Part shown: positions 46,233-57,247 of the stretch, piece by piece
Numbering within the stretch: the stretch's first letter is position 1
How the letters are laid out: each line of letters opens with the position of its first letter
Origin: Phenylobacterium sp.
GTDB taxonomy: Bacteria > Pseudomonadota > Alphaproteobacteria > Caulobacterales > Caulobacteraceae
Length of the DNA stretch: 64,000 nt
Direction of reading: 5' to 3'
Assembly: GCF_030693405.1 (NCBI RefSeq)
Contig: NZ_JAUYAW010000007.1
Coordinates: 1-64,000, forward strand
Made by a program: the position numbers and the translations under genes
Notes under the pieces: model-generated
Seen by the model: only the letters and a program-made list of their open reading frames with translations
Database searches by the model: none
Told to the model about the DNA's origin: nothing

Positions 46233-47063
46233 ATGGCGATCAGTGTTCACACCAACAAGTCTGCGTTGGTCGCACTGCAGAATCTGAACCGCACGAACGA
46301 CGAGCTGTCGGGAGTTCAGAACCGCATCAGCACCGGCCTCAAGATCGGCAACGCCAAGGATAACGCTTCGGTCTGGTCCATCGCTCAGGGGCAGCGGGCC
46401 GACATCGGCGCTCTCGGCGCGGTGAAGATGAGCCTGAACCGGGCTCAGTCGATTTCCGAGGTCTCCATGGCCGCCGGCGAGTCGGTGTCCGACCTGCTGG
46501 TGCAGTTGAAGGAAAAGGTCGTCGCGGCGATGGACACATCGCTGGACGCGTCCTCGCGCACGGCGCTCAACTCCGACTTCAAGTCGATCCTCCGCCAGAT
46601 CACTCAGGTGGTTGAAAACTCGGAGTTTGACGGCGCCAACATCCTGGACGGCTCCGTGGCAGGCTCGATCCGCTTCCTCGCCAACGCCGACGCCAACGCC
46701 TACATCACGCTCTCGACCCAGAACATGTCTCTGGGCGGGGCCATCATCACCATGGCTGCGACGGCCTCGATCACCACTTCTACGTTGGCGGCGGGCATCC
46801 TGACACAGCTGGACGCCTCGATCGCCAATGTGAACCAGTCGCTGGGCAGCCTCGGCGCCCAGGCCAAGCAGATCGAGGCGCACAACAAGTTCGTCTCCAA
46901 GCTGACCGACGTGCTGACGTCTGGCGTCGGCAATCTGGTGGACGCCGACCTGGCCAAGGAGAGCGCGCGCCTGCAGGCCCTTCAGGTCCAGCAGCAGCTG
47001 GGCGCCCAGGCCCTGTCCATCGCCAATGAGGCGCCGCAGGTCATCCTGTCGCTCTTCCGCTAA
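46233..47063 (+). CDS. Flagellin 3 (divergent)
   Basis: A 276-residue flagellin that starts at 46233 (MAISVHTNKSALVALQNL) behind an excellent GAAGGAGG ribosome site; the ORF ATG at 46158 has no conserved sequence. The D0/D1 helices are clear ([35 protein letters not shown]), but it differs from flagellins 1 and 2 throughout, with a distinct central segment (LDGSVAGSIRFLANADAN) and C-terminal end (NEAPQVILSLFR). No sigma-54 or ftr-like element was found within 600 bases upstream. It may be differently timed or minor. Confidence 0.95.
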   Translation: MAISVHTNKSALVALQNLNRTNDELSGVQNRISTGLKIGNAKDNASVWSIAQGQRADIGALGAVKMSLNRAQSISEVSMAAGESVSDLLVQLKEKVVAAMDTSLDASSRTALNSDFKSILRQITQVVENSEFDGANILDGSVAGSIRFLANADANAYITLSTQNMSLGGAIITMAATASITTSTLAAGILTQLDASIANVNQSLGSLGAQAKQIEAHNKFVSKLTDVLTSGVGNLVDADLAKESARLQALQVQQQLGAQALSIANEAPQVILSLFR

Positions 47064-47097
47064 CACCCATTCAGAGTTCTACACGGGGCGTCGAAAT

Positions 47098-47127
47098 GAG
47101 CCCGGACCACAGGCCTGGTCCGGGCTC
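47098..47127 (+). terminator. Strong hairpin after flagellin 3
   Basis: GAGCCCGGACCA (47098-47109) pairs perfectly with TGGTCCGGGCTC (47116-47127) around CAGGCC. A 12-bp perfect stem, followed by a T-containing but not T-rich sequence. Confidence 0.8.
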
Positions 47128-47210
47128 ACTTCGTCTGTAGGCCTTAACCCCCTGTAAGCTCCGCAGGCCTGATCATAGGCGCGCAGGCGCCTGCCTGTGA
47201 GGGGGACCCC

Positions 47211-49991
47211 TTGATCGGCTTCGATTCCAACCTGCTGGTGAACTACTACCAGTCCAAGCTCACCGGGCTCGGCGGCGCGTCGAGCAGCGGGGGGACTGGA
47301 GTCGCGACCAAGTATGCGCCGACGGCGCCCTGGTCACCCCAGGCGAAGCCCGCCGACACCTCAGCCCTGCTGAAGACGGCTCTTCAGGGCGGCAAGCTCA
47401 TCGATGAGGGCGCCGCGAGCCTTGATCTCTCCGGAGCGAGCTCAGACTACAAGAAACTCTTCGCCCTCTATCAGGGGCTGGGAACGCTGACCGCCCTGGC
47501 TGAGCGCGCCAACGCCAAGAACCTGACCAGCTTTGATTCGTCGCGCATCCTCGCAGCCTTCAACAAGGGCATGGCCGAGGTGGCCGGCTATGTGGACACC
47601 GCCGCCTTCGAAAAGGTCCGGCTCGGCTTCGCCGAAGTGTCCGACACCTCCCGCGCAGCGATCGGCATCGCCCGGGCCAAGACCGAGTATGTCACCGCGC
47701 CCCTGGTCACGGGCGTCGCCGACAGCGCCGTGCCCGCCTTCGCAGGCGACGTCCGCTTCAACATCGCTGTCCAGCAGATCAATTCGAGCCAGACGGTCCA
47801 GATCGATCTGGCGGAGATGGGCGCCCAGACCCGCACCCTCCCCAATGTGATCAATCACATCAACGCCAAGCTCGAAGCCGCTGGCGTCACGACGCGATTC
47901 GCCCAGGAGCGGATTCCTGGCGCCGAGCGCTCCTATCAGTCGGGCGGCAAGACCATCAAACTGGCTCCGGCCCCCGATCAGTGGGCCATGAAGATCAAGA
48001 CCGACATCACCGAGAAGGTCACCTTCCAGGCGGTGGACACGGCGCCAGCCGTCTATCTGACGCAGAAGGTCGGTGACCCCGATCCGGACGGCAAGCCCGA
48101 AACCAAGGACGGCGTCCTGGTCAATCAGCTCCTCAAGTTCCAGACCGAGGCCGGCGTGGTGCCGGCGCCGTTGCAGCCCACCGGCGAGGCCAACTGGGTC
48201 GAGGGGCGCATCTTCGCCAAACCTCTTGAGGGCGCCATCGAGACCGTCCGCGCCACCCAGGTAGGCAGCGATGGCTCCGTCTATGTGCTGGCCGATATCA
48301 CCGGCCCGGCGGGTGGTCAGGCGATCAAGGGCGCGCGCGACGTCGCCCTGATGAAGTACGATTCCGCCGGCAATCTGCTCTACACCCGCGTTCTGGGCGC
48401 GGCCGACGACGCCAAAGGTCTGGCTCTGGCCGTTTCCGCCGATGGTCAGGTGGCGGTGGCGGGTTCGGTGACCGGCGGACTGAACGGCGCCGTGGACGGC
48501 CCGCTGAACTCCAGCACCTCGGCGGCCCTGGCCGACAAGAGCGACAGCTTCGTCACGGTGTTCAACGCCAAGGGCGAGGAGCTCTGGACCGCCCGTCGCG
48601 GCGCGCGCATGGAGGACGAGGCCAGCCAGATCACCTTCGGACCCGACGGCAAGGTCTATGTGGCCGGCCGGTCCAAATCGACCATGCCGGGAACTACTGC
48701 GCTCGGCGGTTGGGACTCCTATGTGGAAGGCTTCAGCGTCAACGCCAAGGGCGAACCCCAGGCCCTGTTCACCCAGAGCTTCGGCACGGCGGCGGACGAC
48801 CGGCCTGCGGGTCTCGTCCTTGATGGAAACGCCCTGGTCACCGCCAGCGTCGAGGATGGCCGCGCCGTGGTGCGCCGTTTCGACATCTCCAGCGGCGCGC
48901 CGGTTCAGACCGCCATGCGCGATCTGGGCGATCTCCAGGGTGGCTCCATCACGGGACTGGCGCTGGACGGGGGCCAACTGGTGATCGCGGGTTCGACCCG
49001 CAATGCGGCGCTGGACGCCGGGACCGTGACGCGGGCCCATGCGGGGGGCGTCGACGCCTTCGCCGCCCAGATTTCGGCCGACCTCTCGACGACCCCCGGC
49101 GACGCCGTGGCCTATTATGGCGGGGCAGGGGACGACAGGGCCGCCGGCCTCGCCGTCTCCAATGGCCAGGTCTGGATAACCGGTCAGGCGGGCGGAGCCC
49201 TGCCGGACCTCGCGGCCATGGGCAAGGCCGATGGTTTCCTGGCGCGCCTGGATGTGGCCGCTGGCGCAGTGGCCTGGTCTCAACAGTTCACCGGCAAGGA
49301 CGGACACGCCGTCCCCGGCTCCATCGCCATCGCCCAGCAGGGCGCCAGCGTCCTCGATCGGCTGGGTCTGCCCACCGGCGAGCTCAGCTTCAGCGGCTCC
49401 TCCAAGCTGACCGCGGTCAGCGCGCTTCGGGCTGGCGACCAGTTCAACATCGCGGTCAATGGCGGCCGGCCAAAGGCCATCTCTATCGCCGTGGATGAGA
49501 CGCTTGAGAGCCTGATGCTCAAGATCCGCCGGGCGACCGGCTTTCAGGTCAAGGTGGACACCGCCGTCACCGACGGCGTGCGTCGCCTGCAGATCAAGCC
49601 TCTGAACGACCGCTCGGTGATCGAGCTGACGCCGGCGGCGGCGGGCCAGGACGCCCTGTCGATCCTGGGGCTCAAGGAAGGCGTGATCCGGGCCAGCAAG
49701 ATCGAGGATGGCAAGACAGTTGCGGCCGATGGCAAGGCCAACTTCTACGGCCTGGGACTTCACTCGAAGATCAATCTGAGCAGTCCCGAGCAGGTCAGGC
49801 ACGCCATCTCCGAGCTGACCCAGGCCCAGGGCGTGATCCGCAAGATCTATACCGACCTGCGCGACGCGGCCACGCCCAAGAGCGTGCTGGCCCAGCGGCA
49901 GGCCGCCAGCACCGGCCAGGCGCCGGCCTATATGACCGCCAGGATCGCCAACTATCAGGCGGCGCTGGATCGGCTTACCGGCGGCGGGTAG
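47211..49991 (+). CDS. FlaEY-like flagellar regulatory protein with beta-propeller core
   Basis: A 926-residue protein started with TTG at 47211, after GAGGGGGA. I see no signal peptide. N-terminal helices (1-165) lead to a segment resembling the flagellin hook IN motif (about 180-230, TVQIDLAEMGAQTRTLPNVI). A middle region (about 345-700) shows repeats of a beta-propeller kind (GSDGSVYVLADITGPAGG, FGPDGKVYVAGRSKS, DDRAAGLAVSNGQVWITGQ). A second IN-like segment follows (about 740-800, NVAVNGGRPKAISIAVDETL region) and then a helical end. C. crescentus FlaEY, encoded near its flagellins, is the likely homologue; it affects flagellin levels. The IN motifs suggest contact with filament or hook proteins. 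Confidence 0.78.
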   Translation: MIGFDSNLLVNYYQSKLTGLGGASSSGGTGVATKYAPTAPWSPQAKPADTSALLKTALQGGKLIDEGAASLDLSGASSDYKKLFALYQGLGTLTALAERANAKNLTSFDSSRILAAFNKGMAEVAGYVDTAAFEKVRLGFAEVSDTSRAAIGIARAKTEYVTAPLVTGVADSAVPAFAGDVRFNIAVQQINSSQTVQIDLAEMGAQTRTLPNVINHINAKLEAAGVTTRFAQERIPGAERSYQSGGKTIKLAPAPDQWAMKIKTDITEKVTFQAVDTAPAVYLTQKVGDPDPDGKPETKDGVLVNQLLKFQTEAGVVPAPLQPTGEANWVEGRIFAKPLEGAIETVRATQVGSDGSVYVLADITGPAGGQAIKGARDVALMKYDSAGNLLYTRVLGAADDAKGLALAVSADGQVAVAGSVTGGLNGAVDGPLNSSTSAALADKSDSFVTVFNAKGEELWTARRGARMEDEASQITFGPDGKVYVAGRSKSTMPGTTALGGWDSYVEGFSVNAKGEPQALFTQSFGTAADDRPAGLVLDGNALVTASVEDGRAVVRRFDISSGAPVQTAMRDLGDLQGGSITGLALDGGQLVIAGSTRNAALDAGTVTRAHAGGVDAFAAQISADLSTTPGDAVAYYGGAGDDRAAGLAVSNGQVWITGQAGGALPDLAAMGKADGFLARLDVAAGAVAWSQQFTGKDGHAVPGSIAIAQQGASVLDRLGLPTGELSFSGSSKLTAVSALRAGDQFNIAVNGGRPKAISIAVDETLESLMLKIRRATGFQVKVDTAVTDGVRRLQIKPLNDRSVIELTPAAAGQDALSILGLKEGVIRASKIEDGKTVAADGKANFYGLGLHSKINLSSPEQVRHAISELTQAQGVIRKIYTDLRDAATPKSVLAQRQAASTGQAPAYMTARIANYQAALDRLTGGG

Positions 49992-50136
49992 GGGCCTTCT
50001 TGAAACCTTCGCACGGTCGGTCTAGAGCCGCCCGTGATCGTGCAGGCCGGTCCTGCGCGGGCCAGGATCGCAATTTTATCGGGGCGTTTGGGTCCCCGAT
50101 GTGGTCTTTGGCAGGAATCCCCGCGTGCGAGGCCCC

Positions 50137-50829
50137 ATGGACTTCCTGAACGACCGTCGCGTTGTGCTGTCCCTCGTTGGCGGGGCGCTGGCCCTGCTGG
50201 CGGGCATGGGCATCGCCGTAGGCCTGCTGGCGCGCGGCGGTGATGAGCCGGCTGAGGATCCGCCAGCCTCCAAGGCGGGCCTTGTGGTCGAGACCACCGA
50301 GATGGACGACGGCCGCCTTGATCCCGCCAGACCGCTGCGTTGCTTCGTTGGCGGTCAGTTCGTGGGCGAGGTGACGCTGAGCGAATGCGCACAGCGCAAT
50401 GGCGTCGCCACCGGCGCCCTCGATGTCGGGGTCGATGAGACCGGCGCCCTGGCCGCGGCCGATGCAGCGGGCACCGTGCTAACCCCGCTGCCGCCGCCGG
50501 TGGAGACGGTGACGCCCGCCGCTACGGCGCCTCGCGAGGCGGCCGCGCCGTCGGCCACTGAAACCGCCGCTCAGGCCGCCCCGGCCGGCGCCTGCTGGCG
50601 CTATACCGACGCCGAATGGCGTCGCCTGCCTGGCGACCTGACCCTCAACGCCTGCGTCCAGGCCCTGTTCGCCGGGCGCTGCGAATCCCCTGGCGGGGCC
50701 ACCTATGGCCGCTGGATGCAGCAGACCCTGCGTCTGGTGCCAGGTCGGGTGGAGGTCTCGGCCGACAACCGGCGCTTCCGCACCCTGGCGGAGCAGGGCG
50801 CGGGCTGCGCTATCGCGCCGATCGGTTGA
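50137..50829 (+). CDS. Membrane-anchored hypothetical protein with periplasmic Cys-containing domain
   Basis: A 230-residue protein started at 50137 (MDFLNDRRVVLSLVGG). One transmembrane helix (about 9-31) is followed by a periplasmic part: a first segment with RCFVGGQFVGEVTLSECAQ, a Pro/Ala-rich linker (about 110-145) and a second segment with CWRYTDAEWRRLPG and CVQALFAGRC. Six Cys could form disulphides. The two segments resemble a duplicated small domain (a Cys, then a V/T-L-x-E/N-C turn), but this is only impression. No known family recognised. Confidence 0.7.
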   Translation: MDFLNDRRVVLSLVGGALALLAGMGIAVGLLARGGDEPAEDPPASKAGLVVETTEMDDGRLDPARPLRCFVGGQFVGEVTLSECAQRNGVATGALDVGVDETGALAAADAAGTVLTPLPPPVETVTPAATAPREAAAPSATETAAQAAPAGACWRYTDAEWRRLPGDLTLNACVQALFAGRCESPGGATYGRWMQQTLRLVPGRVEVSADNRRFRTLAEQGAGCAIAPIG

Positions 50830-50868
50830 GGCTTCGCCCCGGCGGCGATCTGCGTGTAGGATTTGGTC

Positions 50869-51255
50869 ATGCTGAGAACCGCCATCCTTCTGGGCGCCTG
50901 CGCCCTCGCGCTCGCCGCCTGTCAGAAGCGCACCTACCCCCCTGGAGACCCTGGGGTCTGCTACCAGGTGGTCCGCACGCCTGAAGGCGCGCTCAAGTAC
51001 AACAAGATCCCCGGGACCCAGCCAGACCTCGAGCATTGCGCCGCAGCCCTTGAGGCCATCCGGATCCGGTTCCTGCAGATGGGCGGCTCCACCCGGACCC
51101 TTGTGGGCGCCTATCAGGGGAATTTCATCTTCGTCCAGCGCGAGGGTATCTTCACCTCTCGCGCCTGGGAGCAGAATCGATATCTGGCCCTCGTGCGCAC
51201 GGGCGACGGGCGCCTGGCCATCCCGGGCGCCATGCCGCAGCAGCCGGCGCAATGA
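50869..51255 (+). CDS. Small lipoprotein of unknown function
   Basis: A 128-residue protein with a lipoprotein signal (MLRTAILLGACALALAACQK, lipobox LAAC, Cys at about residue 18). The mature part has three further Cys (CYQVV, HCAAAL, and QMGG region nearby) and aromatic residues in GNFIFVQREGIFTSRAWEQNRY. Function unknown. It lies 40 bases after the membrane-anchored hypothetical gene. The LexA box of ssb starts directly after its stop codon. Confidence 0.75.
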   Translation: MLRTAILLGACALALAACQKRTYPPGDPGVCYQVVRTPEGALKYNKIPGTQPDLEHCAAALEAIRIRFLQMGGSTRTLVGAYQGNFIFVQREGIFTSRAWEQNRYLALVRTGDGRLAIPGAMPQQPAQ

Positions 51256-51270
51256 GAACGTATGTGGAAC
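51256..51270. promoter_or_regulatory. LexA (SOS) operator upstream of ssb
   Basis: GAACGTATGTGGAAC is a perfect GAAC-N7-GAAC, the reverse complement of the alphaproteobacterial SOS box GTTC-N7-GTTC. It starts one base after the previous gene's TGA and lies 85 bases before the ssb ATG, so LexA probably controls ssb. Confidence 0.8.
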
Positions 51271-51354
51271 ATTGGCGTTGATCGCGCCGATCTGCGGCGC
51301 TAGCCTTAGGGCTCGCTGCGGTTTTAATTTTTCGAGAGCTTCAAGGACATCGAC

Positions 51355-51828
51355 ATGGCGGGCAGCGTCAACAAGGTCATTCTGGTCGGCAATCTGGGCG
51401 CTGACCCGGAAATCCGCGCCCTGTCGTCCGGCGACCGGGTGGCCAATCTTCGCATCGCGACCTCGGAAACCTGGCGCGACCGGTCCTCGGGCGAGCGCAA
51501 GGAGCGCACCGAGTGGCACCGGGTGGTGATCTTCAACGAGAACCTGGTGAAGGTGGCCGAGAGCTATCTGCGCAAGGGCTCCAAGGTCTATATCGAGGGC
51601 GCCATCCAGACCCGCAAATGGACCGACCAGAGCGGCGTGGAGAAGTACTCCACCGAGATCGTGCTCCAGAAGTTCCGCGGCGAGCTGACCATGCTCGATG
51701 GCCGTGGCGGCGATGGCGACGAGGGTGGCGGCTCCGGTGGCGGCTTCTCCTCGAGCGGCCCGCGCAGCCAGCCGTCTGGCCCCCGGGAGGACTTCTCCGC
51801 CGACCTGGACGACGAAATCCCCTTCTGA
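51355..51828 (+). CDS. ssb: Single-stranded DNA-binding protein
   Basis: A 157-residue SSB. The OB-fold domain covers about residues 1-110 ([40 protein letters not shown]). A Gly/Ser-rich flexible linker follows, and the acidic tip DLDDEIPF at the C terminus recruits repair proteins. It coats ssDNA in replication and recombination. The LexA box upstream implies SOS induction. A terminator follows. Confidence 0.97.
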   Translation: MAGSVNKVILVGNLGADPEIRALSSGDRVANLRIATSETWRDRSSGERKERTEWHRVVIFNENLVKVAESYLRKGSKVYIEGAIQTRKWTDQSGVEKYSTEIVLQKFRGELTMLDGRGGDGDEGGGSGGGFSSSGPRSQPSGPREDFSADLDDEIPF

Positions 51829-51857
51829 TCCTGGCTCTCAGCCAGCAGACGCCAATG

Positions 51858-51887
51858 CGGCCGGTCCCCTACGGGGCCGGCCGTTTC
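51858..51887 (+). terminator. Terminator after ssb
   Basis: CGGCCGG (51858-51864) pairs with CCGGCCG (51877-51883), extended by CCCC/GGGG in the interior, followed by TTTCTGTT. Confidence 0.75.
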
Positions 51888-52035
51888 TGTTGGATGACGG
51901 CGGGCTGGCCATGGTCAAGCCTACGCAGCCCTACCTAGGGGGAGGGCCCGAATGTCGGAGGCGCTCGCCAGGGCCTATCAACATCCTCAGTAACTTACGC
52001 CCTGGCGACAGGGCCGCAGCTTGAGGACCGCTTCC

Positions 52036-52725
52036 ATGACCGCCCCGCTCGTTGACCTCTCCATCCATCACGCGCCCAAAGGTGTGTCTGACGCCGTCGC
52101 CCTGGGTTTCACCAAGCTGCTGCGCTTCACCGCCGACACCTTCTTCGCCAAGCGCTATGGCCACCGGGCCGTGGTGCTGGAAACCGTCGCGGCCGTGCCG
52201 GGCATGGTCGGCGCCACCATCAATCACCTGACCTGCCTGCGGCGCATGTGCGACGACAAGGGCTGGATCAAGACGCTGATGGACGAGGCCGAGAATGAGC
52301 GCATGCACCTGATGACCTTCATCGAGGTCGCCAAGCCCACCGCCTTCGAACGGTTCGTCATCGTCGCCGTGCAGTGGGTCTTCTACCTGTTCTTCTTCGC
52401 CCTTTATCTGGTCTCCGCCAAGACCGCCCACCGGGTGGTGGGCTATTTCGAGGAAGAGGCGGTGATCAGCTACACCCACTATCTCGCCGAACTGGATGAG
52501 GGCCGCTCGCCCAACGTCCCGGCGCCTGAGATCGCCAAGCGCTACTGGAACCTGCCGGCGGACGCGACCTTGCGCGACGTGGTCATGGTGGTCCGCGCCG
52601 ACGAGGCCCACCATCGCGACGTCAACCACAGCTTCGCCAATGAGATCGCAGGCCTGCCCACCGGCGAGATCGCGCCTTGCCCGCCGCACGTGGAATTGCA
52701 GCCGACCTGGAAGACCGCAGCCTGA
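52036..52725 (+). CDS. Alternative oxidase (AOX)
   Basis: A 229-residue membrane-bound di-iron ubiquinol oxidase that reduces oxygen to water without pumping protons. The start at 52036 ([12 protein letters not shown]) is chosen over an upstream TTG. All iron ligands are present: E49 in VVLET, E88 and H91 in ENERMH, Glu 139-140 in YFEEEA, and E190/H193 in RADEAHHRD. Two hydrophobic helices (about 52-66 and 107-127) attach it to the membrane. AOX is common in plants and fungi but found in only some alphaproteobacteria. It stands alone, with its own terminator, between ssb and gyrA. Confidence 0.95.
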   Translation: MTAPLVDLSIHHAPKGVSDAVALGFTKLLRFTADTFFAKRYGHRAVVLETVAAVPGMVGATINHLTCLRRMCDDKGWIKTLMDEAENERMHLMTFIEVAKPTAFERFVIVAVQWVFYLFFFALYLVSAKTAHRVVGYFEEEAVISYTHYLAELDEGRSPNVPAPEIAKRYWNLPADATLRDVVMVVRADEAHHRDVNHSFANEIAGLPTGEIAPCPPHVELQPTWKTAA

Positions 52726-52764
52726 GCGCAGCGCACCCAAACCGGACCATCAACTATGAAAAAA

Positions 52765-52797
52765 GGGCGGGGCCTCGCGGTCCCGCCCGTCTTTTTT
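52765..52797 (+). terminator. Terminator after the alternative oxidase gene
   Basis: GGGCGGG (52765-52771) pairs with CCCGCCC (52782-52788), followed by GTCTTTTTT. AAAAAA precedes the stem. Confidence 0.88.
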
Positions 52798-52818
52798 GCG
52801 CCGGCTGAAGGTGCGCCT

Positions 52819-52867
52819 AGAGCATTTTCCGATAAGTGTGACGCGGTTATCGGATCAAAAATGCTCT
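52819..52867. repeat. Palindromic intergenic repeat
   Basis: GAGCATTTTCCGATAA (52819-52834) and its approximate inverted copy TTATCGGATCAAAAATGCTC (52848-52867) form a long imperfect palindrome. I recall similar GAGCATTTTCCGA elements as dispersed repeats in alphaproteobacterial genomes. Confidence 0.6.
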
Positions 52868-52880
52868 AACTTTATGATTT

Positions 52881-52931
52881 GGAGCCCGTTTCATTCGGTC
52901 TGATTGAAGCAATCAGACCGGAAAGGGCTCT
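52881..52931. repeat. Second palindromic repeat, running into a gene end
   Basis: GAGCCCGTTTC (52881-52891) pairs with GAAAGGGCTC (52921-52930), and inside it CGGTCTGATTG pairs with CAATCAGACCG around AAG. The right edge overlaps the stop codon of the minus-strand DUF3617 gene (52930-52932). It probably belongs to the same class of dispersed hairpin elements as its neighbour. Confidence 0.6.
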
Positions 52932-53370
52932 AGTCTGCGGCGTCCTTCGGGGGACACACGTCGCTGATCCGCCGGGCCTCGGTGCTGGCGCGACCCGAGA
53001 CGGGGATGCCAGCGAAGGTGGTGGCGATGTTGGCGGTCAGCTTGAATGTCGTCGGGGTGAAGTTCCCTTCGCCGGACACGGCCACTTGGCGGCCCTTCTT
53101 GCTGACGCAGGTGCCCTTTAGCAGGATCTGGCCGCCCGCGAACGACCGGGTGGGGTAGGTGCAGGTGTAGTGCCGGTTGCTGGGACCCATCATGAACTTC
53201 TCGACGTCAGCCTTTGTCAGGCAACGCTTTTCCACATCCGTCGTGCGGATCGGAGAGAGCATCCGGTTGGTGCTCTCCCAATAGCCGGGCAGGATGGTGT
53301 CGGCAGCCGCCGCGGGGCCGGCCAGGGCCACTAGGGCCAGTGCGAGGGGCGCAAGGCGTGTCATCGTCAT
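52930..53370 (-). CDS. DUF3617 family periplasmic protein
   Basis: A 146-residue exported protein: a signal peptide (about 1-23, ending GPAAAA), then a single domain with ILPGYWESTNRMLSPI, CLTKADVEKFMMGPSN, a paired Cys pattern (RHYTCTYP, LKGTCVSKKG) and a final VSGRASTEARRISDVCP. This is the DUF3617 pattern; its function is unknown, though it is frequent in alphaproteobacteria. It is divergent from gyrA (176 bases between). The end of the gene is touched by a palindromic repeat. Confidence 0.85.
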   Translation of the reverse strand: MTMTRLAPLALALVALAGPAAAADTILPGYWESTNRMLSPIRTTDVEKRCLTKADVEKFMMGPSNRHYTCTYPTRSFAGGQILLKGTCVSKKGRQVAVSGEGNFTPTTFKLTANIATTFAGIPVSGRASTEARRISDVCPPKDAAD

Positions 53371-53546
53371 GTCCTGGATAATTTAGGAGGCCGGTCTAGC
53401 GCCTTCAACCTGAACCAATCCTGCACGCCCGATACGGGCGCAGGGCCAGGTGAGACGGGGAGGGGCCGCAAAGTTGGCGCAACCGCCTGGGAATGCTAAC
53501 AACCCAATTCCGTAATTTTGTCCGATTCTGACGGCTTTTCCCTGCT

Positions 53547-56339
<2,793 letters not shown>

Positions 56340-56401
56340 GTCTTGCTTTCGTCGTGTCGTGCGGCGAAAGCCGGACGAACGGGAACACGGGGAAACGTCG
56401 C

Positions 56402-56893
56402 ATGACCCGCATCGGGCTCTATCCGGGCACCTTCGATCCAATCACCAACGGCCATTCCGATATCATGGGTCGGGCGGTGAAGCTGGTGGACAAGCTGGTG
56501 ATCGGCGTCGCCATCAACGCCGGCAAGGGGCCGATGTTCTCCCTCGAGGAGCGCGTCGAGATCATCAAGGCCGAGACCGCCCCCCTGGCCACCCACATCG
56601 AGATCGACGTCCAGCCCTATGAGGGCCTGACCCTGCAGTTTGCGCGGCAGATCGGGGCGACCATGATTATCCGCGGCCTGCGGGCCGTGGCGGACTTCGA
56701 GTACGAATTCCAGATGACGGCCATGAACCAGCAGCTCGATCGCGAGATCGAGACCGTGTTCTTGATGGCCGACCCCCGCCACCAGGCCATCGCCTCGCGC
56801 CTGGTCAAAGAGATCGCCACCCTGGGCGGCGAAGTGGGCAAGTTCGTCAGCCCGCGGGTCAAGGAGGCCTTGCTGGCCAAGGTCCGCGGCTGA
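56402..56893 (+). CDS. coaD: Phosphopantetheine adenylyltransferase
   Basis: A 163-residue nucleotidyltransferase of CoA synthesis: 4'-phosphopantetheine + ATP give dephospho-CoA. The ATG at 56402 (MTRIGLYPGTFDPITNGH) is chosen because the T/HxGH-type motif follows directly. RGLRAVADFEYEFQM and the C-terminal LVKEIATLGG are family features. Its TGA overlaps the next ATG. Confidence 0.96.
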   Translation: MTRIGLYPGTFDPITNGHSDIMGRAVKLVDKLVIGVAINAGKGPMFSLEERVEIIKAETAPLATHIEIDVQPYEGLTLQFARQIGATMIIRGLRAVADFEYEFQMTAMNQQLDREIETVFLMADPRHQAIASRLVKEIATLGGEVGKFVSPRVKEALLAKVRG

Positions 56894-57243
56894 TGGTTGA
56901 CGGCGAGGCTTTCGCCGACGCCTGGATCGCCGCCTGGAACCAGCACGATCTGCCGGCCATCCTGTCCCACTACCGCGAGGATATCGTCTTCGTCAGCCCG
57001 GCGGCCGCCCGGATCACCGGCGAGGCGTCAGGCCGGGTGGTGGGCAAGACGGCCCTGGCCGCCTATTGGGGCGAGGCCTTGCGCCGGGTCCCTGATCTCA
57101 CCTTCACCCTGCGCAGCGTTCTGAAGGGCGTGGACTCTGTCGCCCTGCGCTATCACAGCTCGCGCACGGACGCCGAGGTGGTCGAGGTGCTTCGTTTCGG
57201 ACCCGACGGTCTGGCGGTCGAGGCCGCCGCCTATTACGAGTGA
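56893..57243 (+). CDS. SnoaL-like / NTF2-fold protein
   Basis: A 116-residue single-domain protein of the cone-shaped NTF2 fold. Sequence features are FADAWIAAWNQHDLPAILSH, a DIVFVSPAA strand and KGVDSVALRYHSSRTDAEVVEV. The family includes isomerases and binding proteins as well as domains of unknown role, so no activity is assigned. The ATG overlaps the coaD stop by one base, so the two are translationally coupled. Confidence 0.82.
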   Translation: MVDGEAFADAWIAAWNQHDLPAILSHYREDIVFVSPAAARITGEASGRVVGKTALAAYWGEALRRVPDLTFTLRSVLKGVDSVALRYHSSRTDAEVVEVLRFGPDGLAVEAAAYYE

Positions 57244-57247
57244 TCCC

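Noticed and set aside
47143-47160. TTAACC-N5-TGTAA before the FlaEY-like gene as a CtrA box
   Set aside because: The second half matches poorly (TAAG instead of TTAA); too weak to report as a site.
47442-49802. Long minus-strand open frame inside the FlaEY-like gene
   Set aside because: No family features, no ribosome site, and antisense to a gene with clear propeller repeats.
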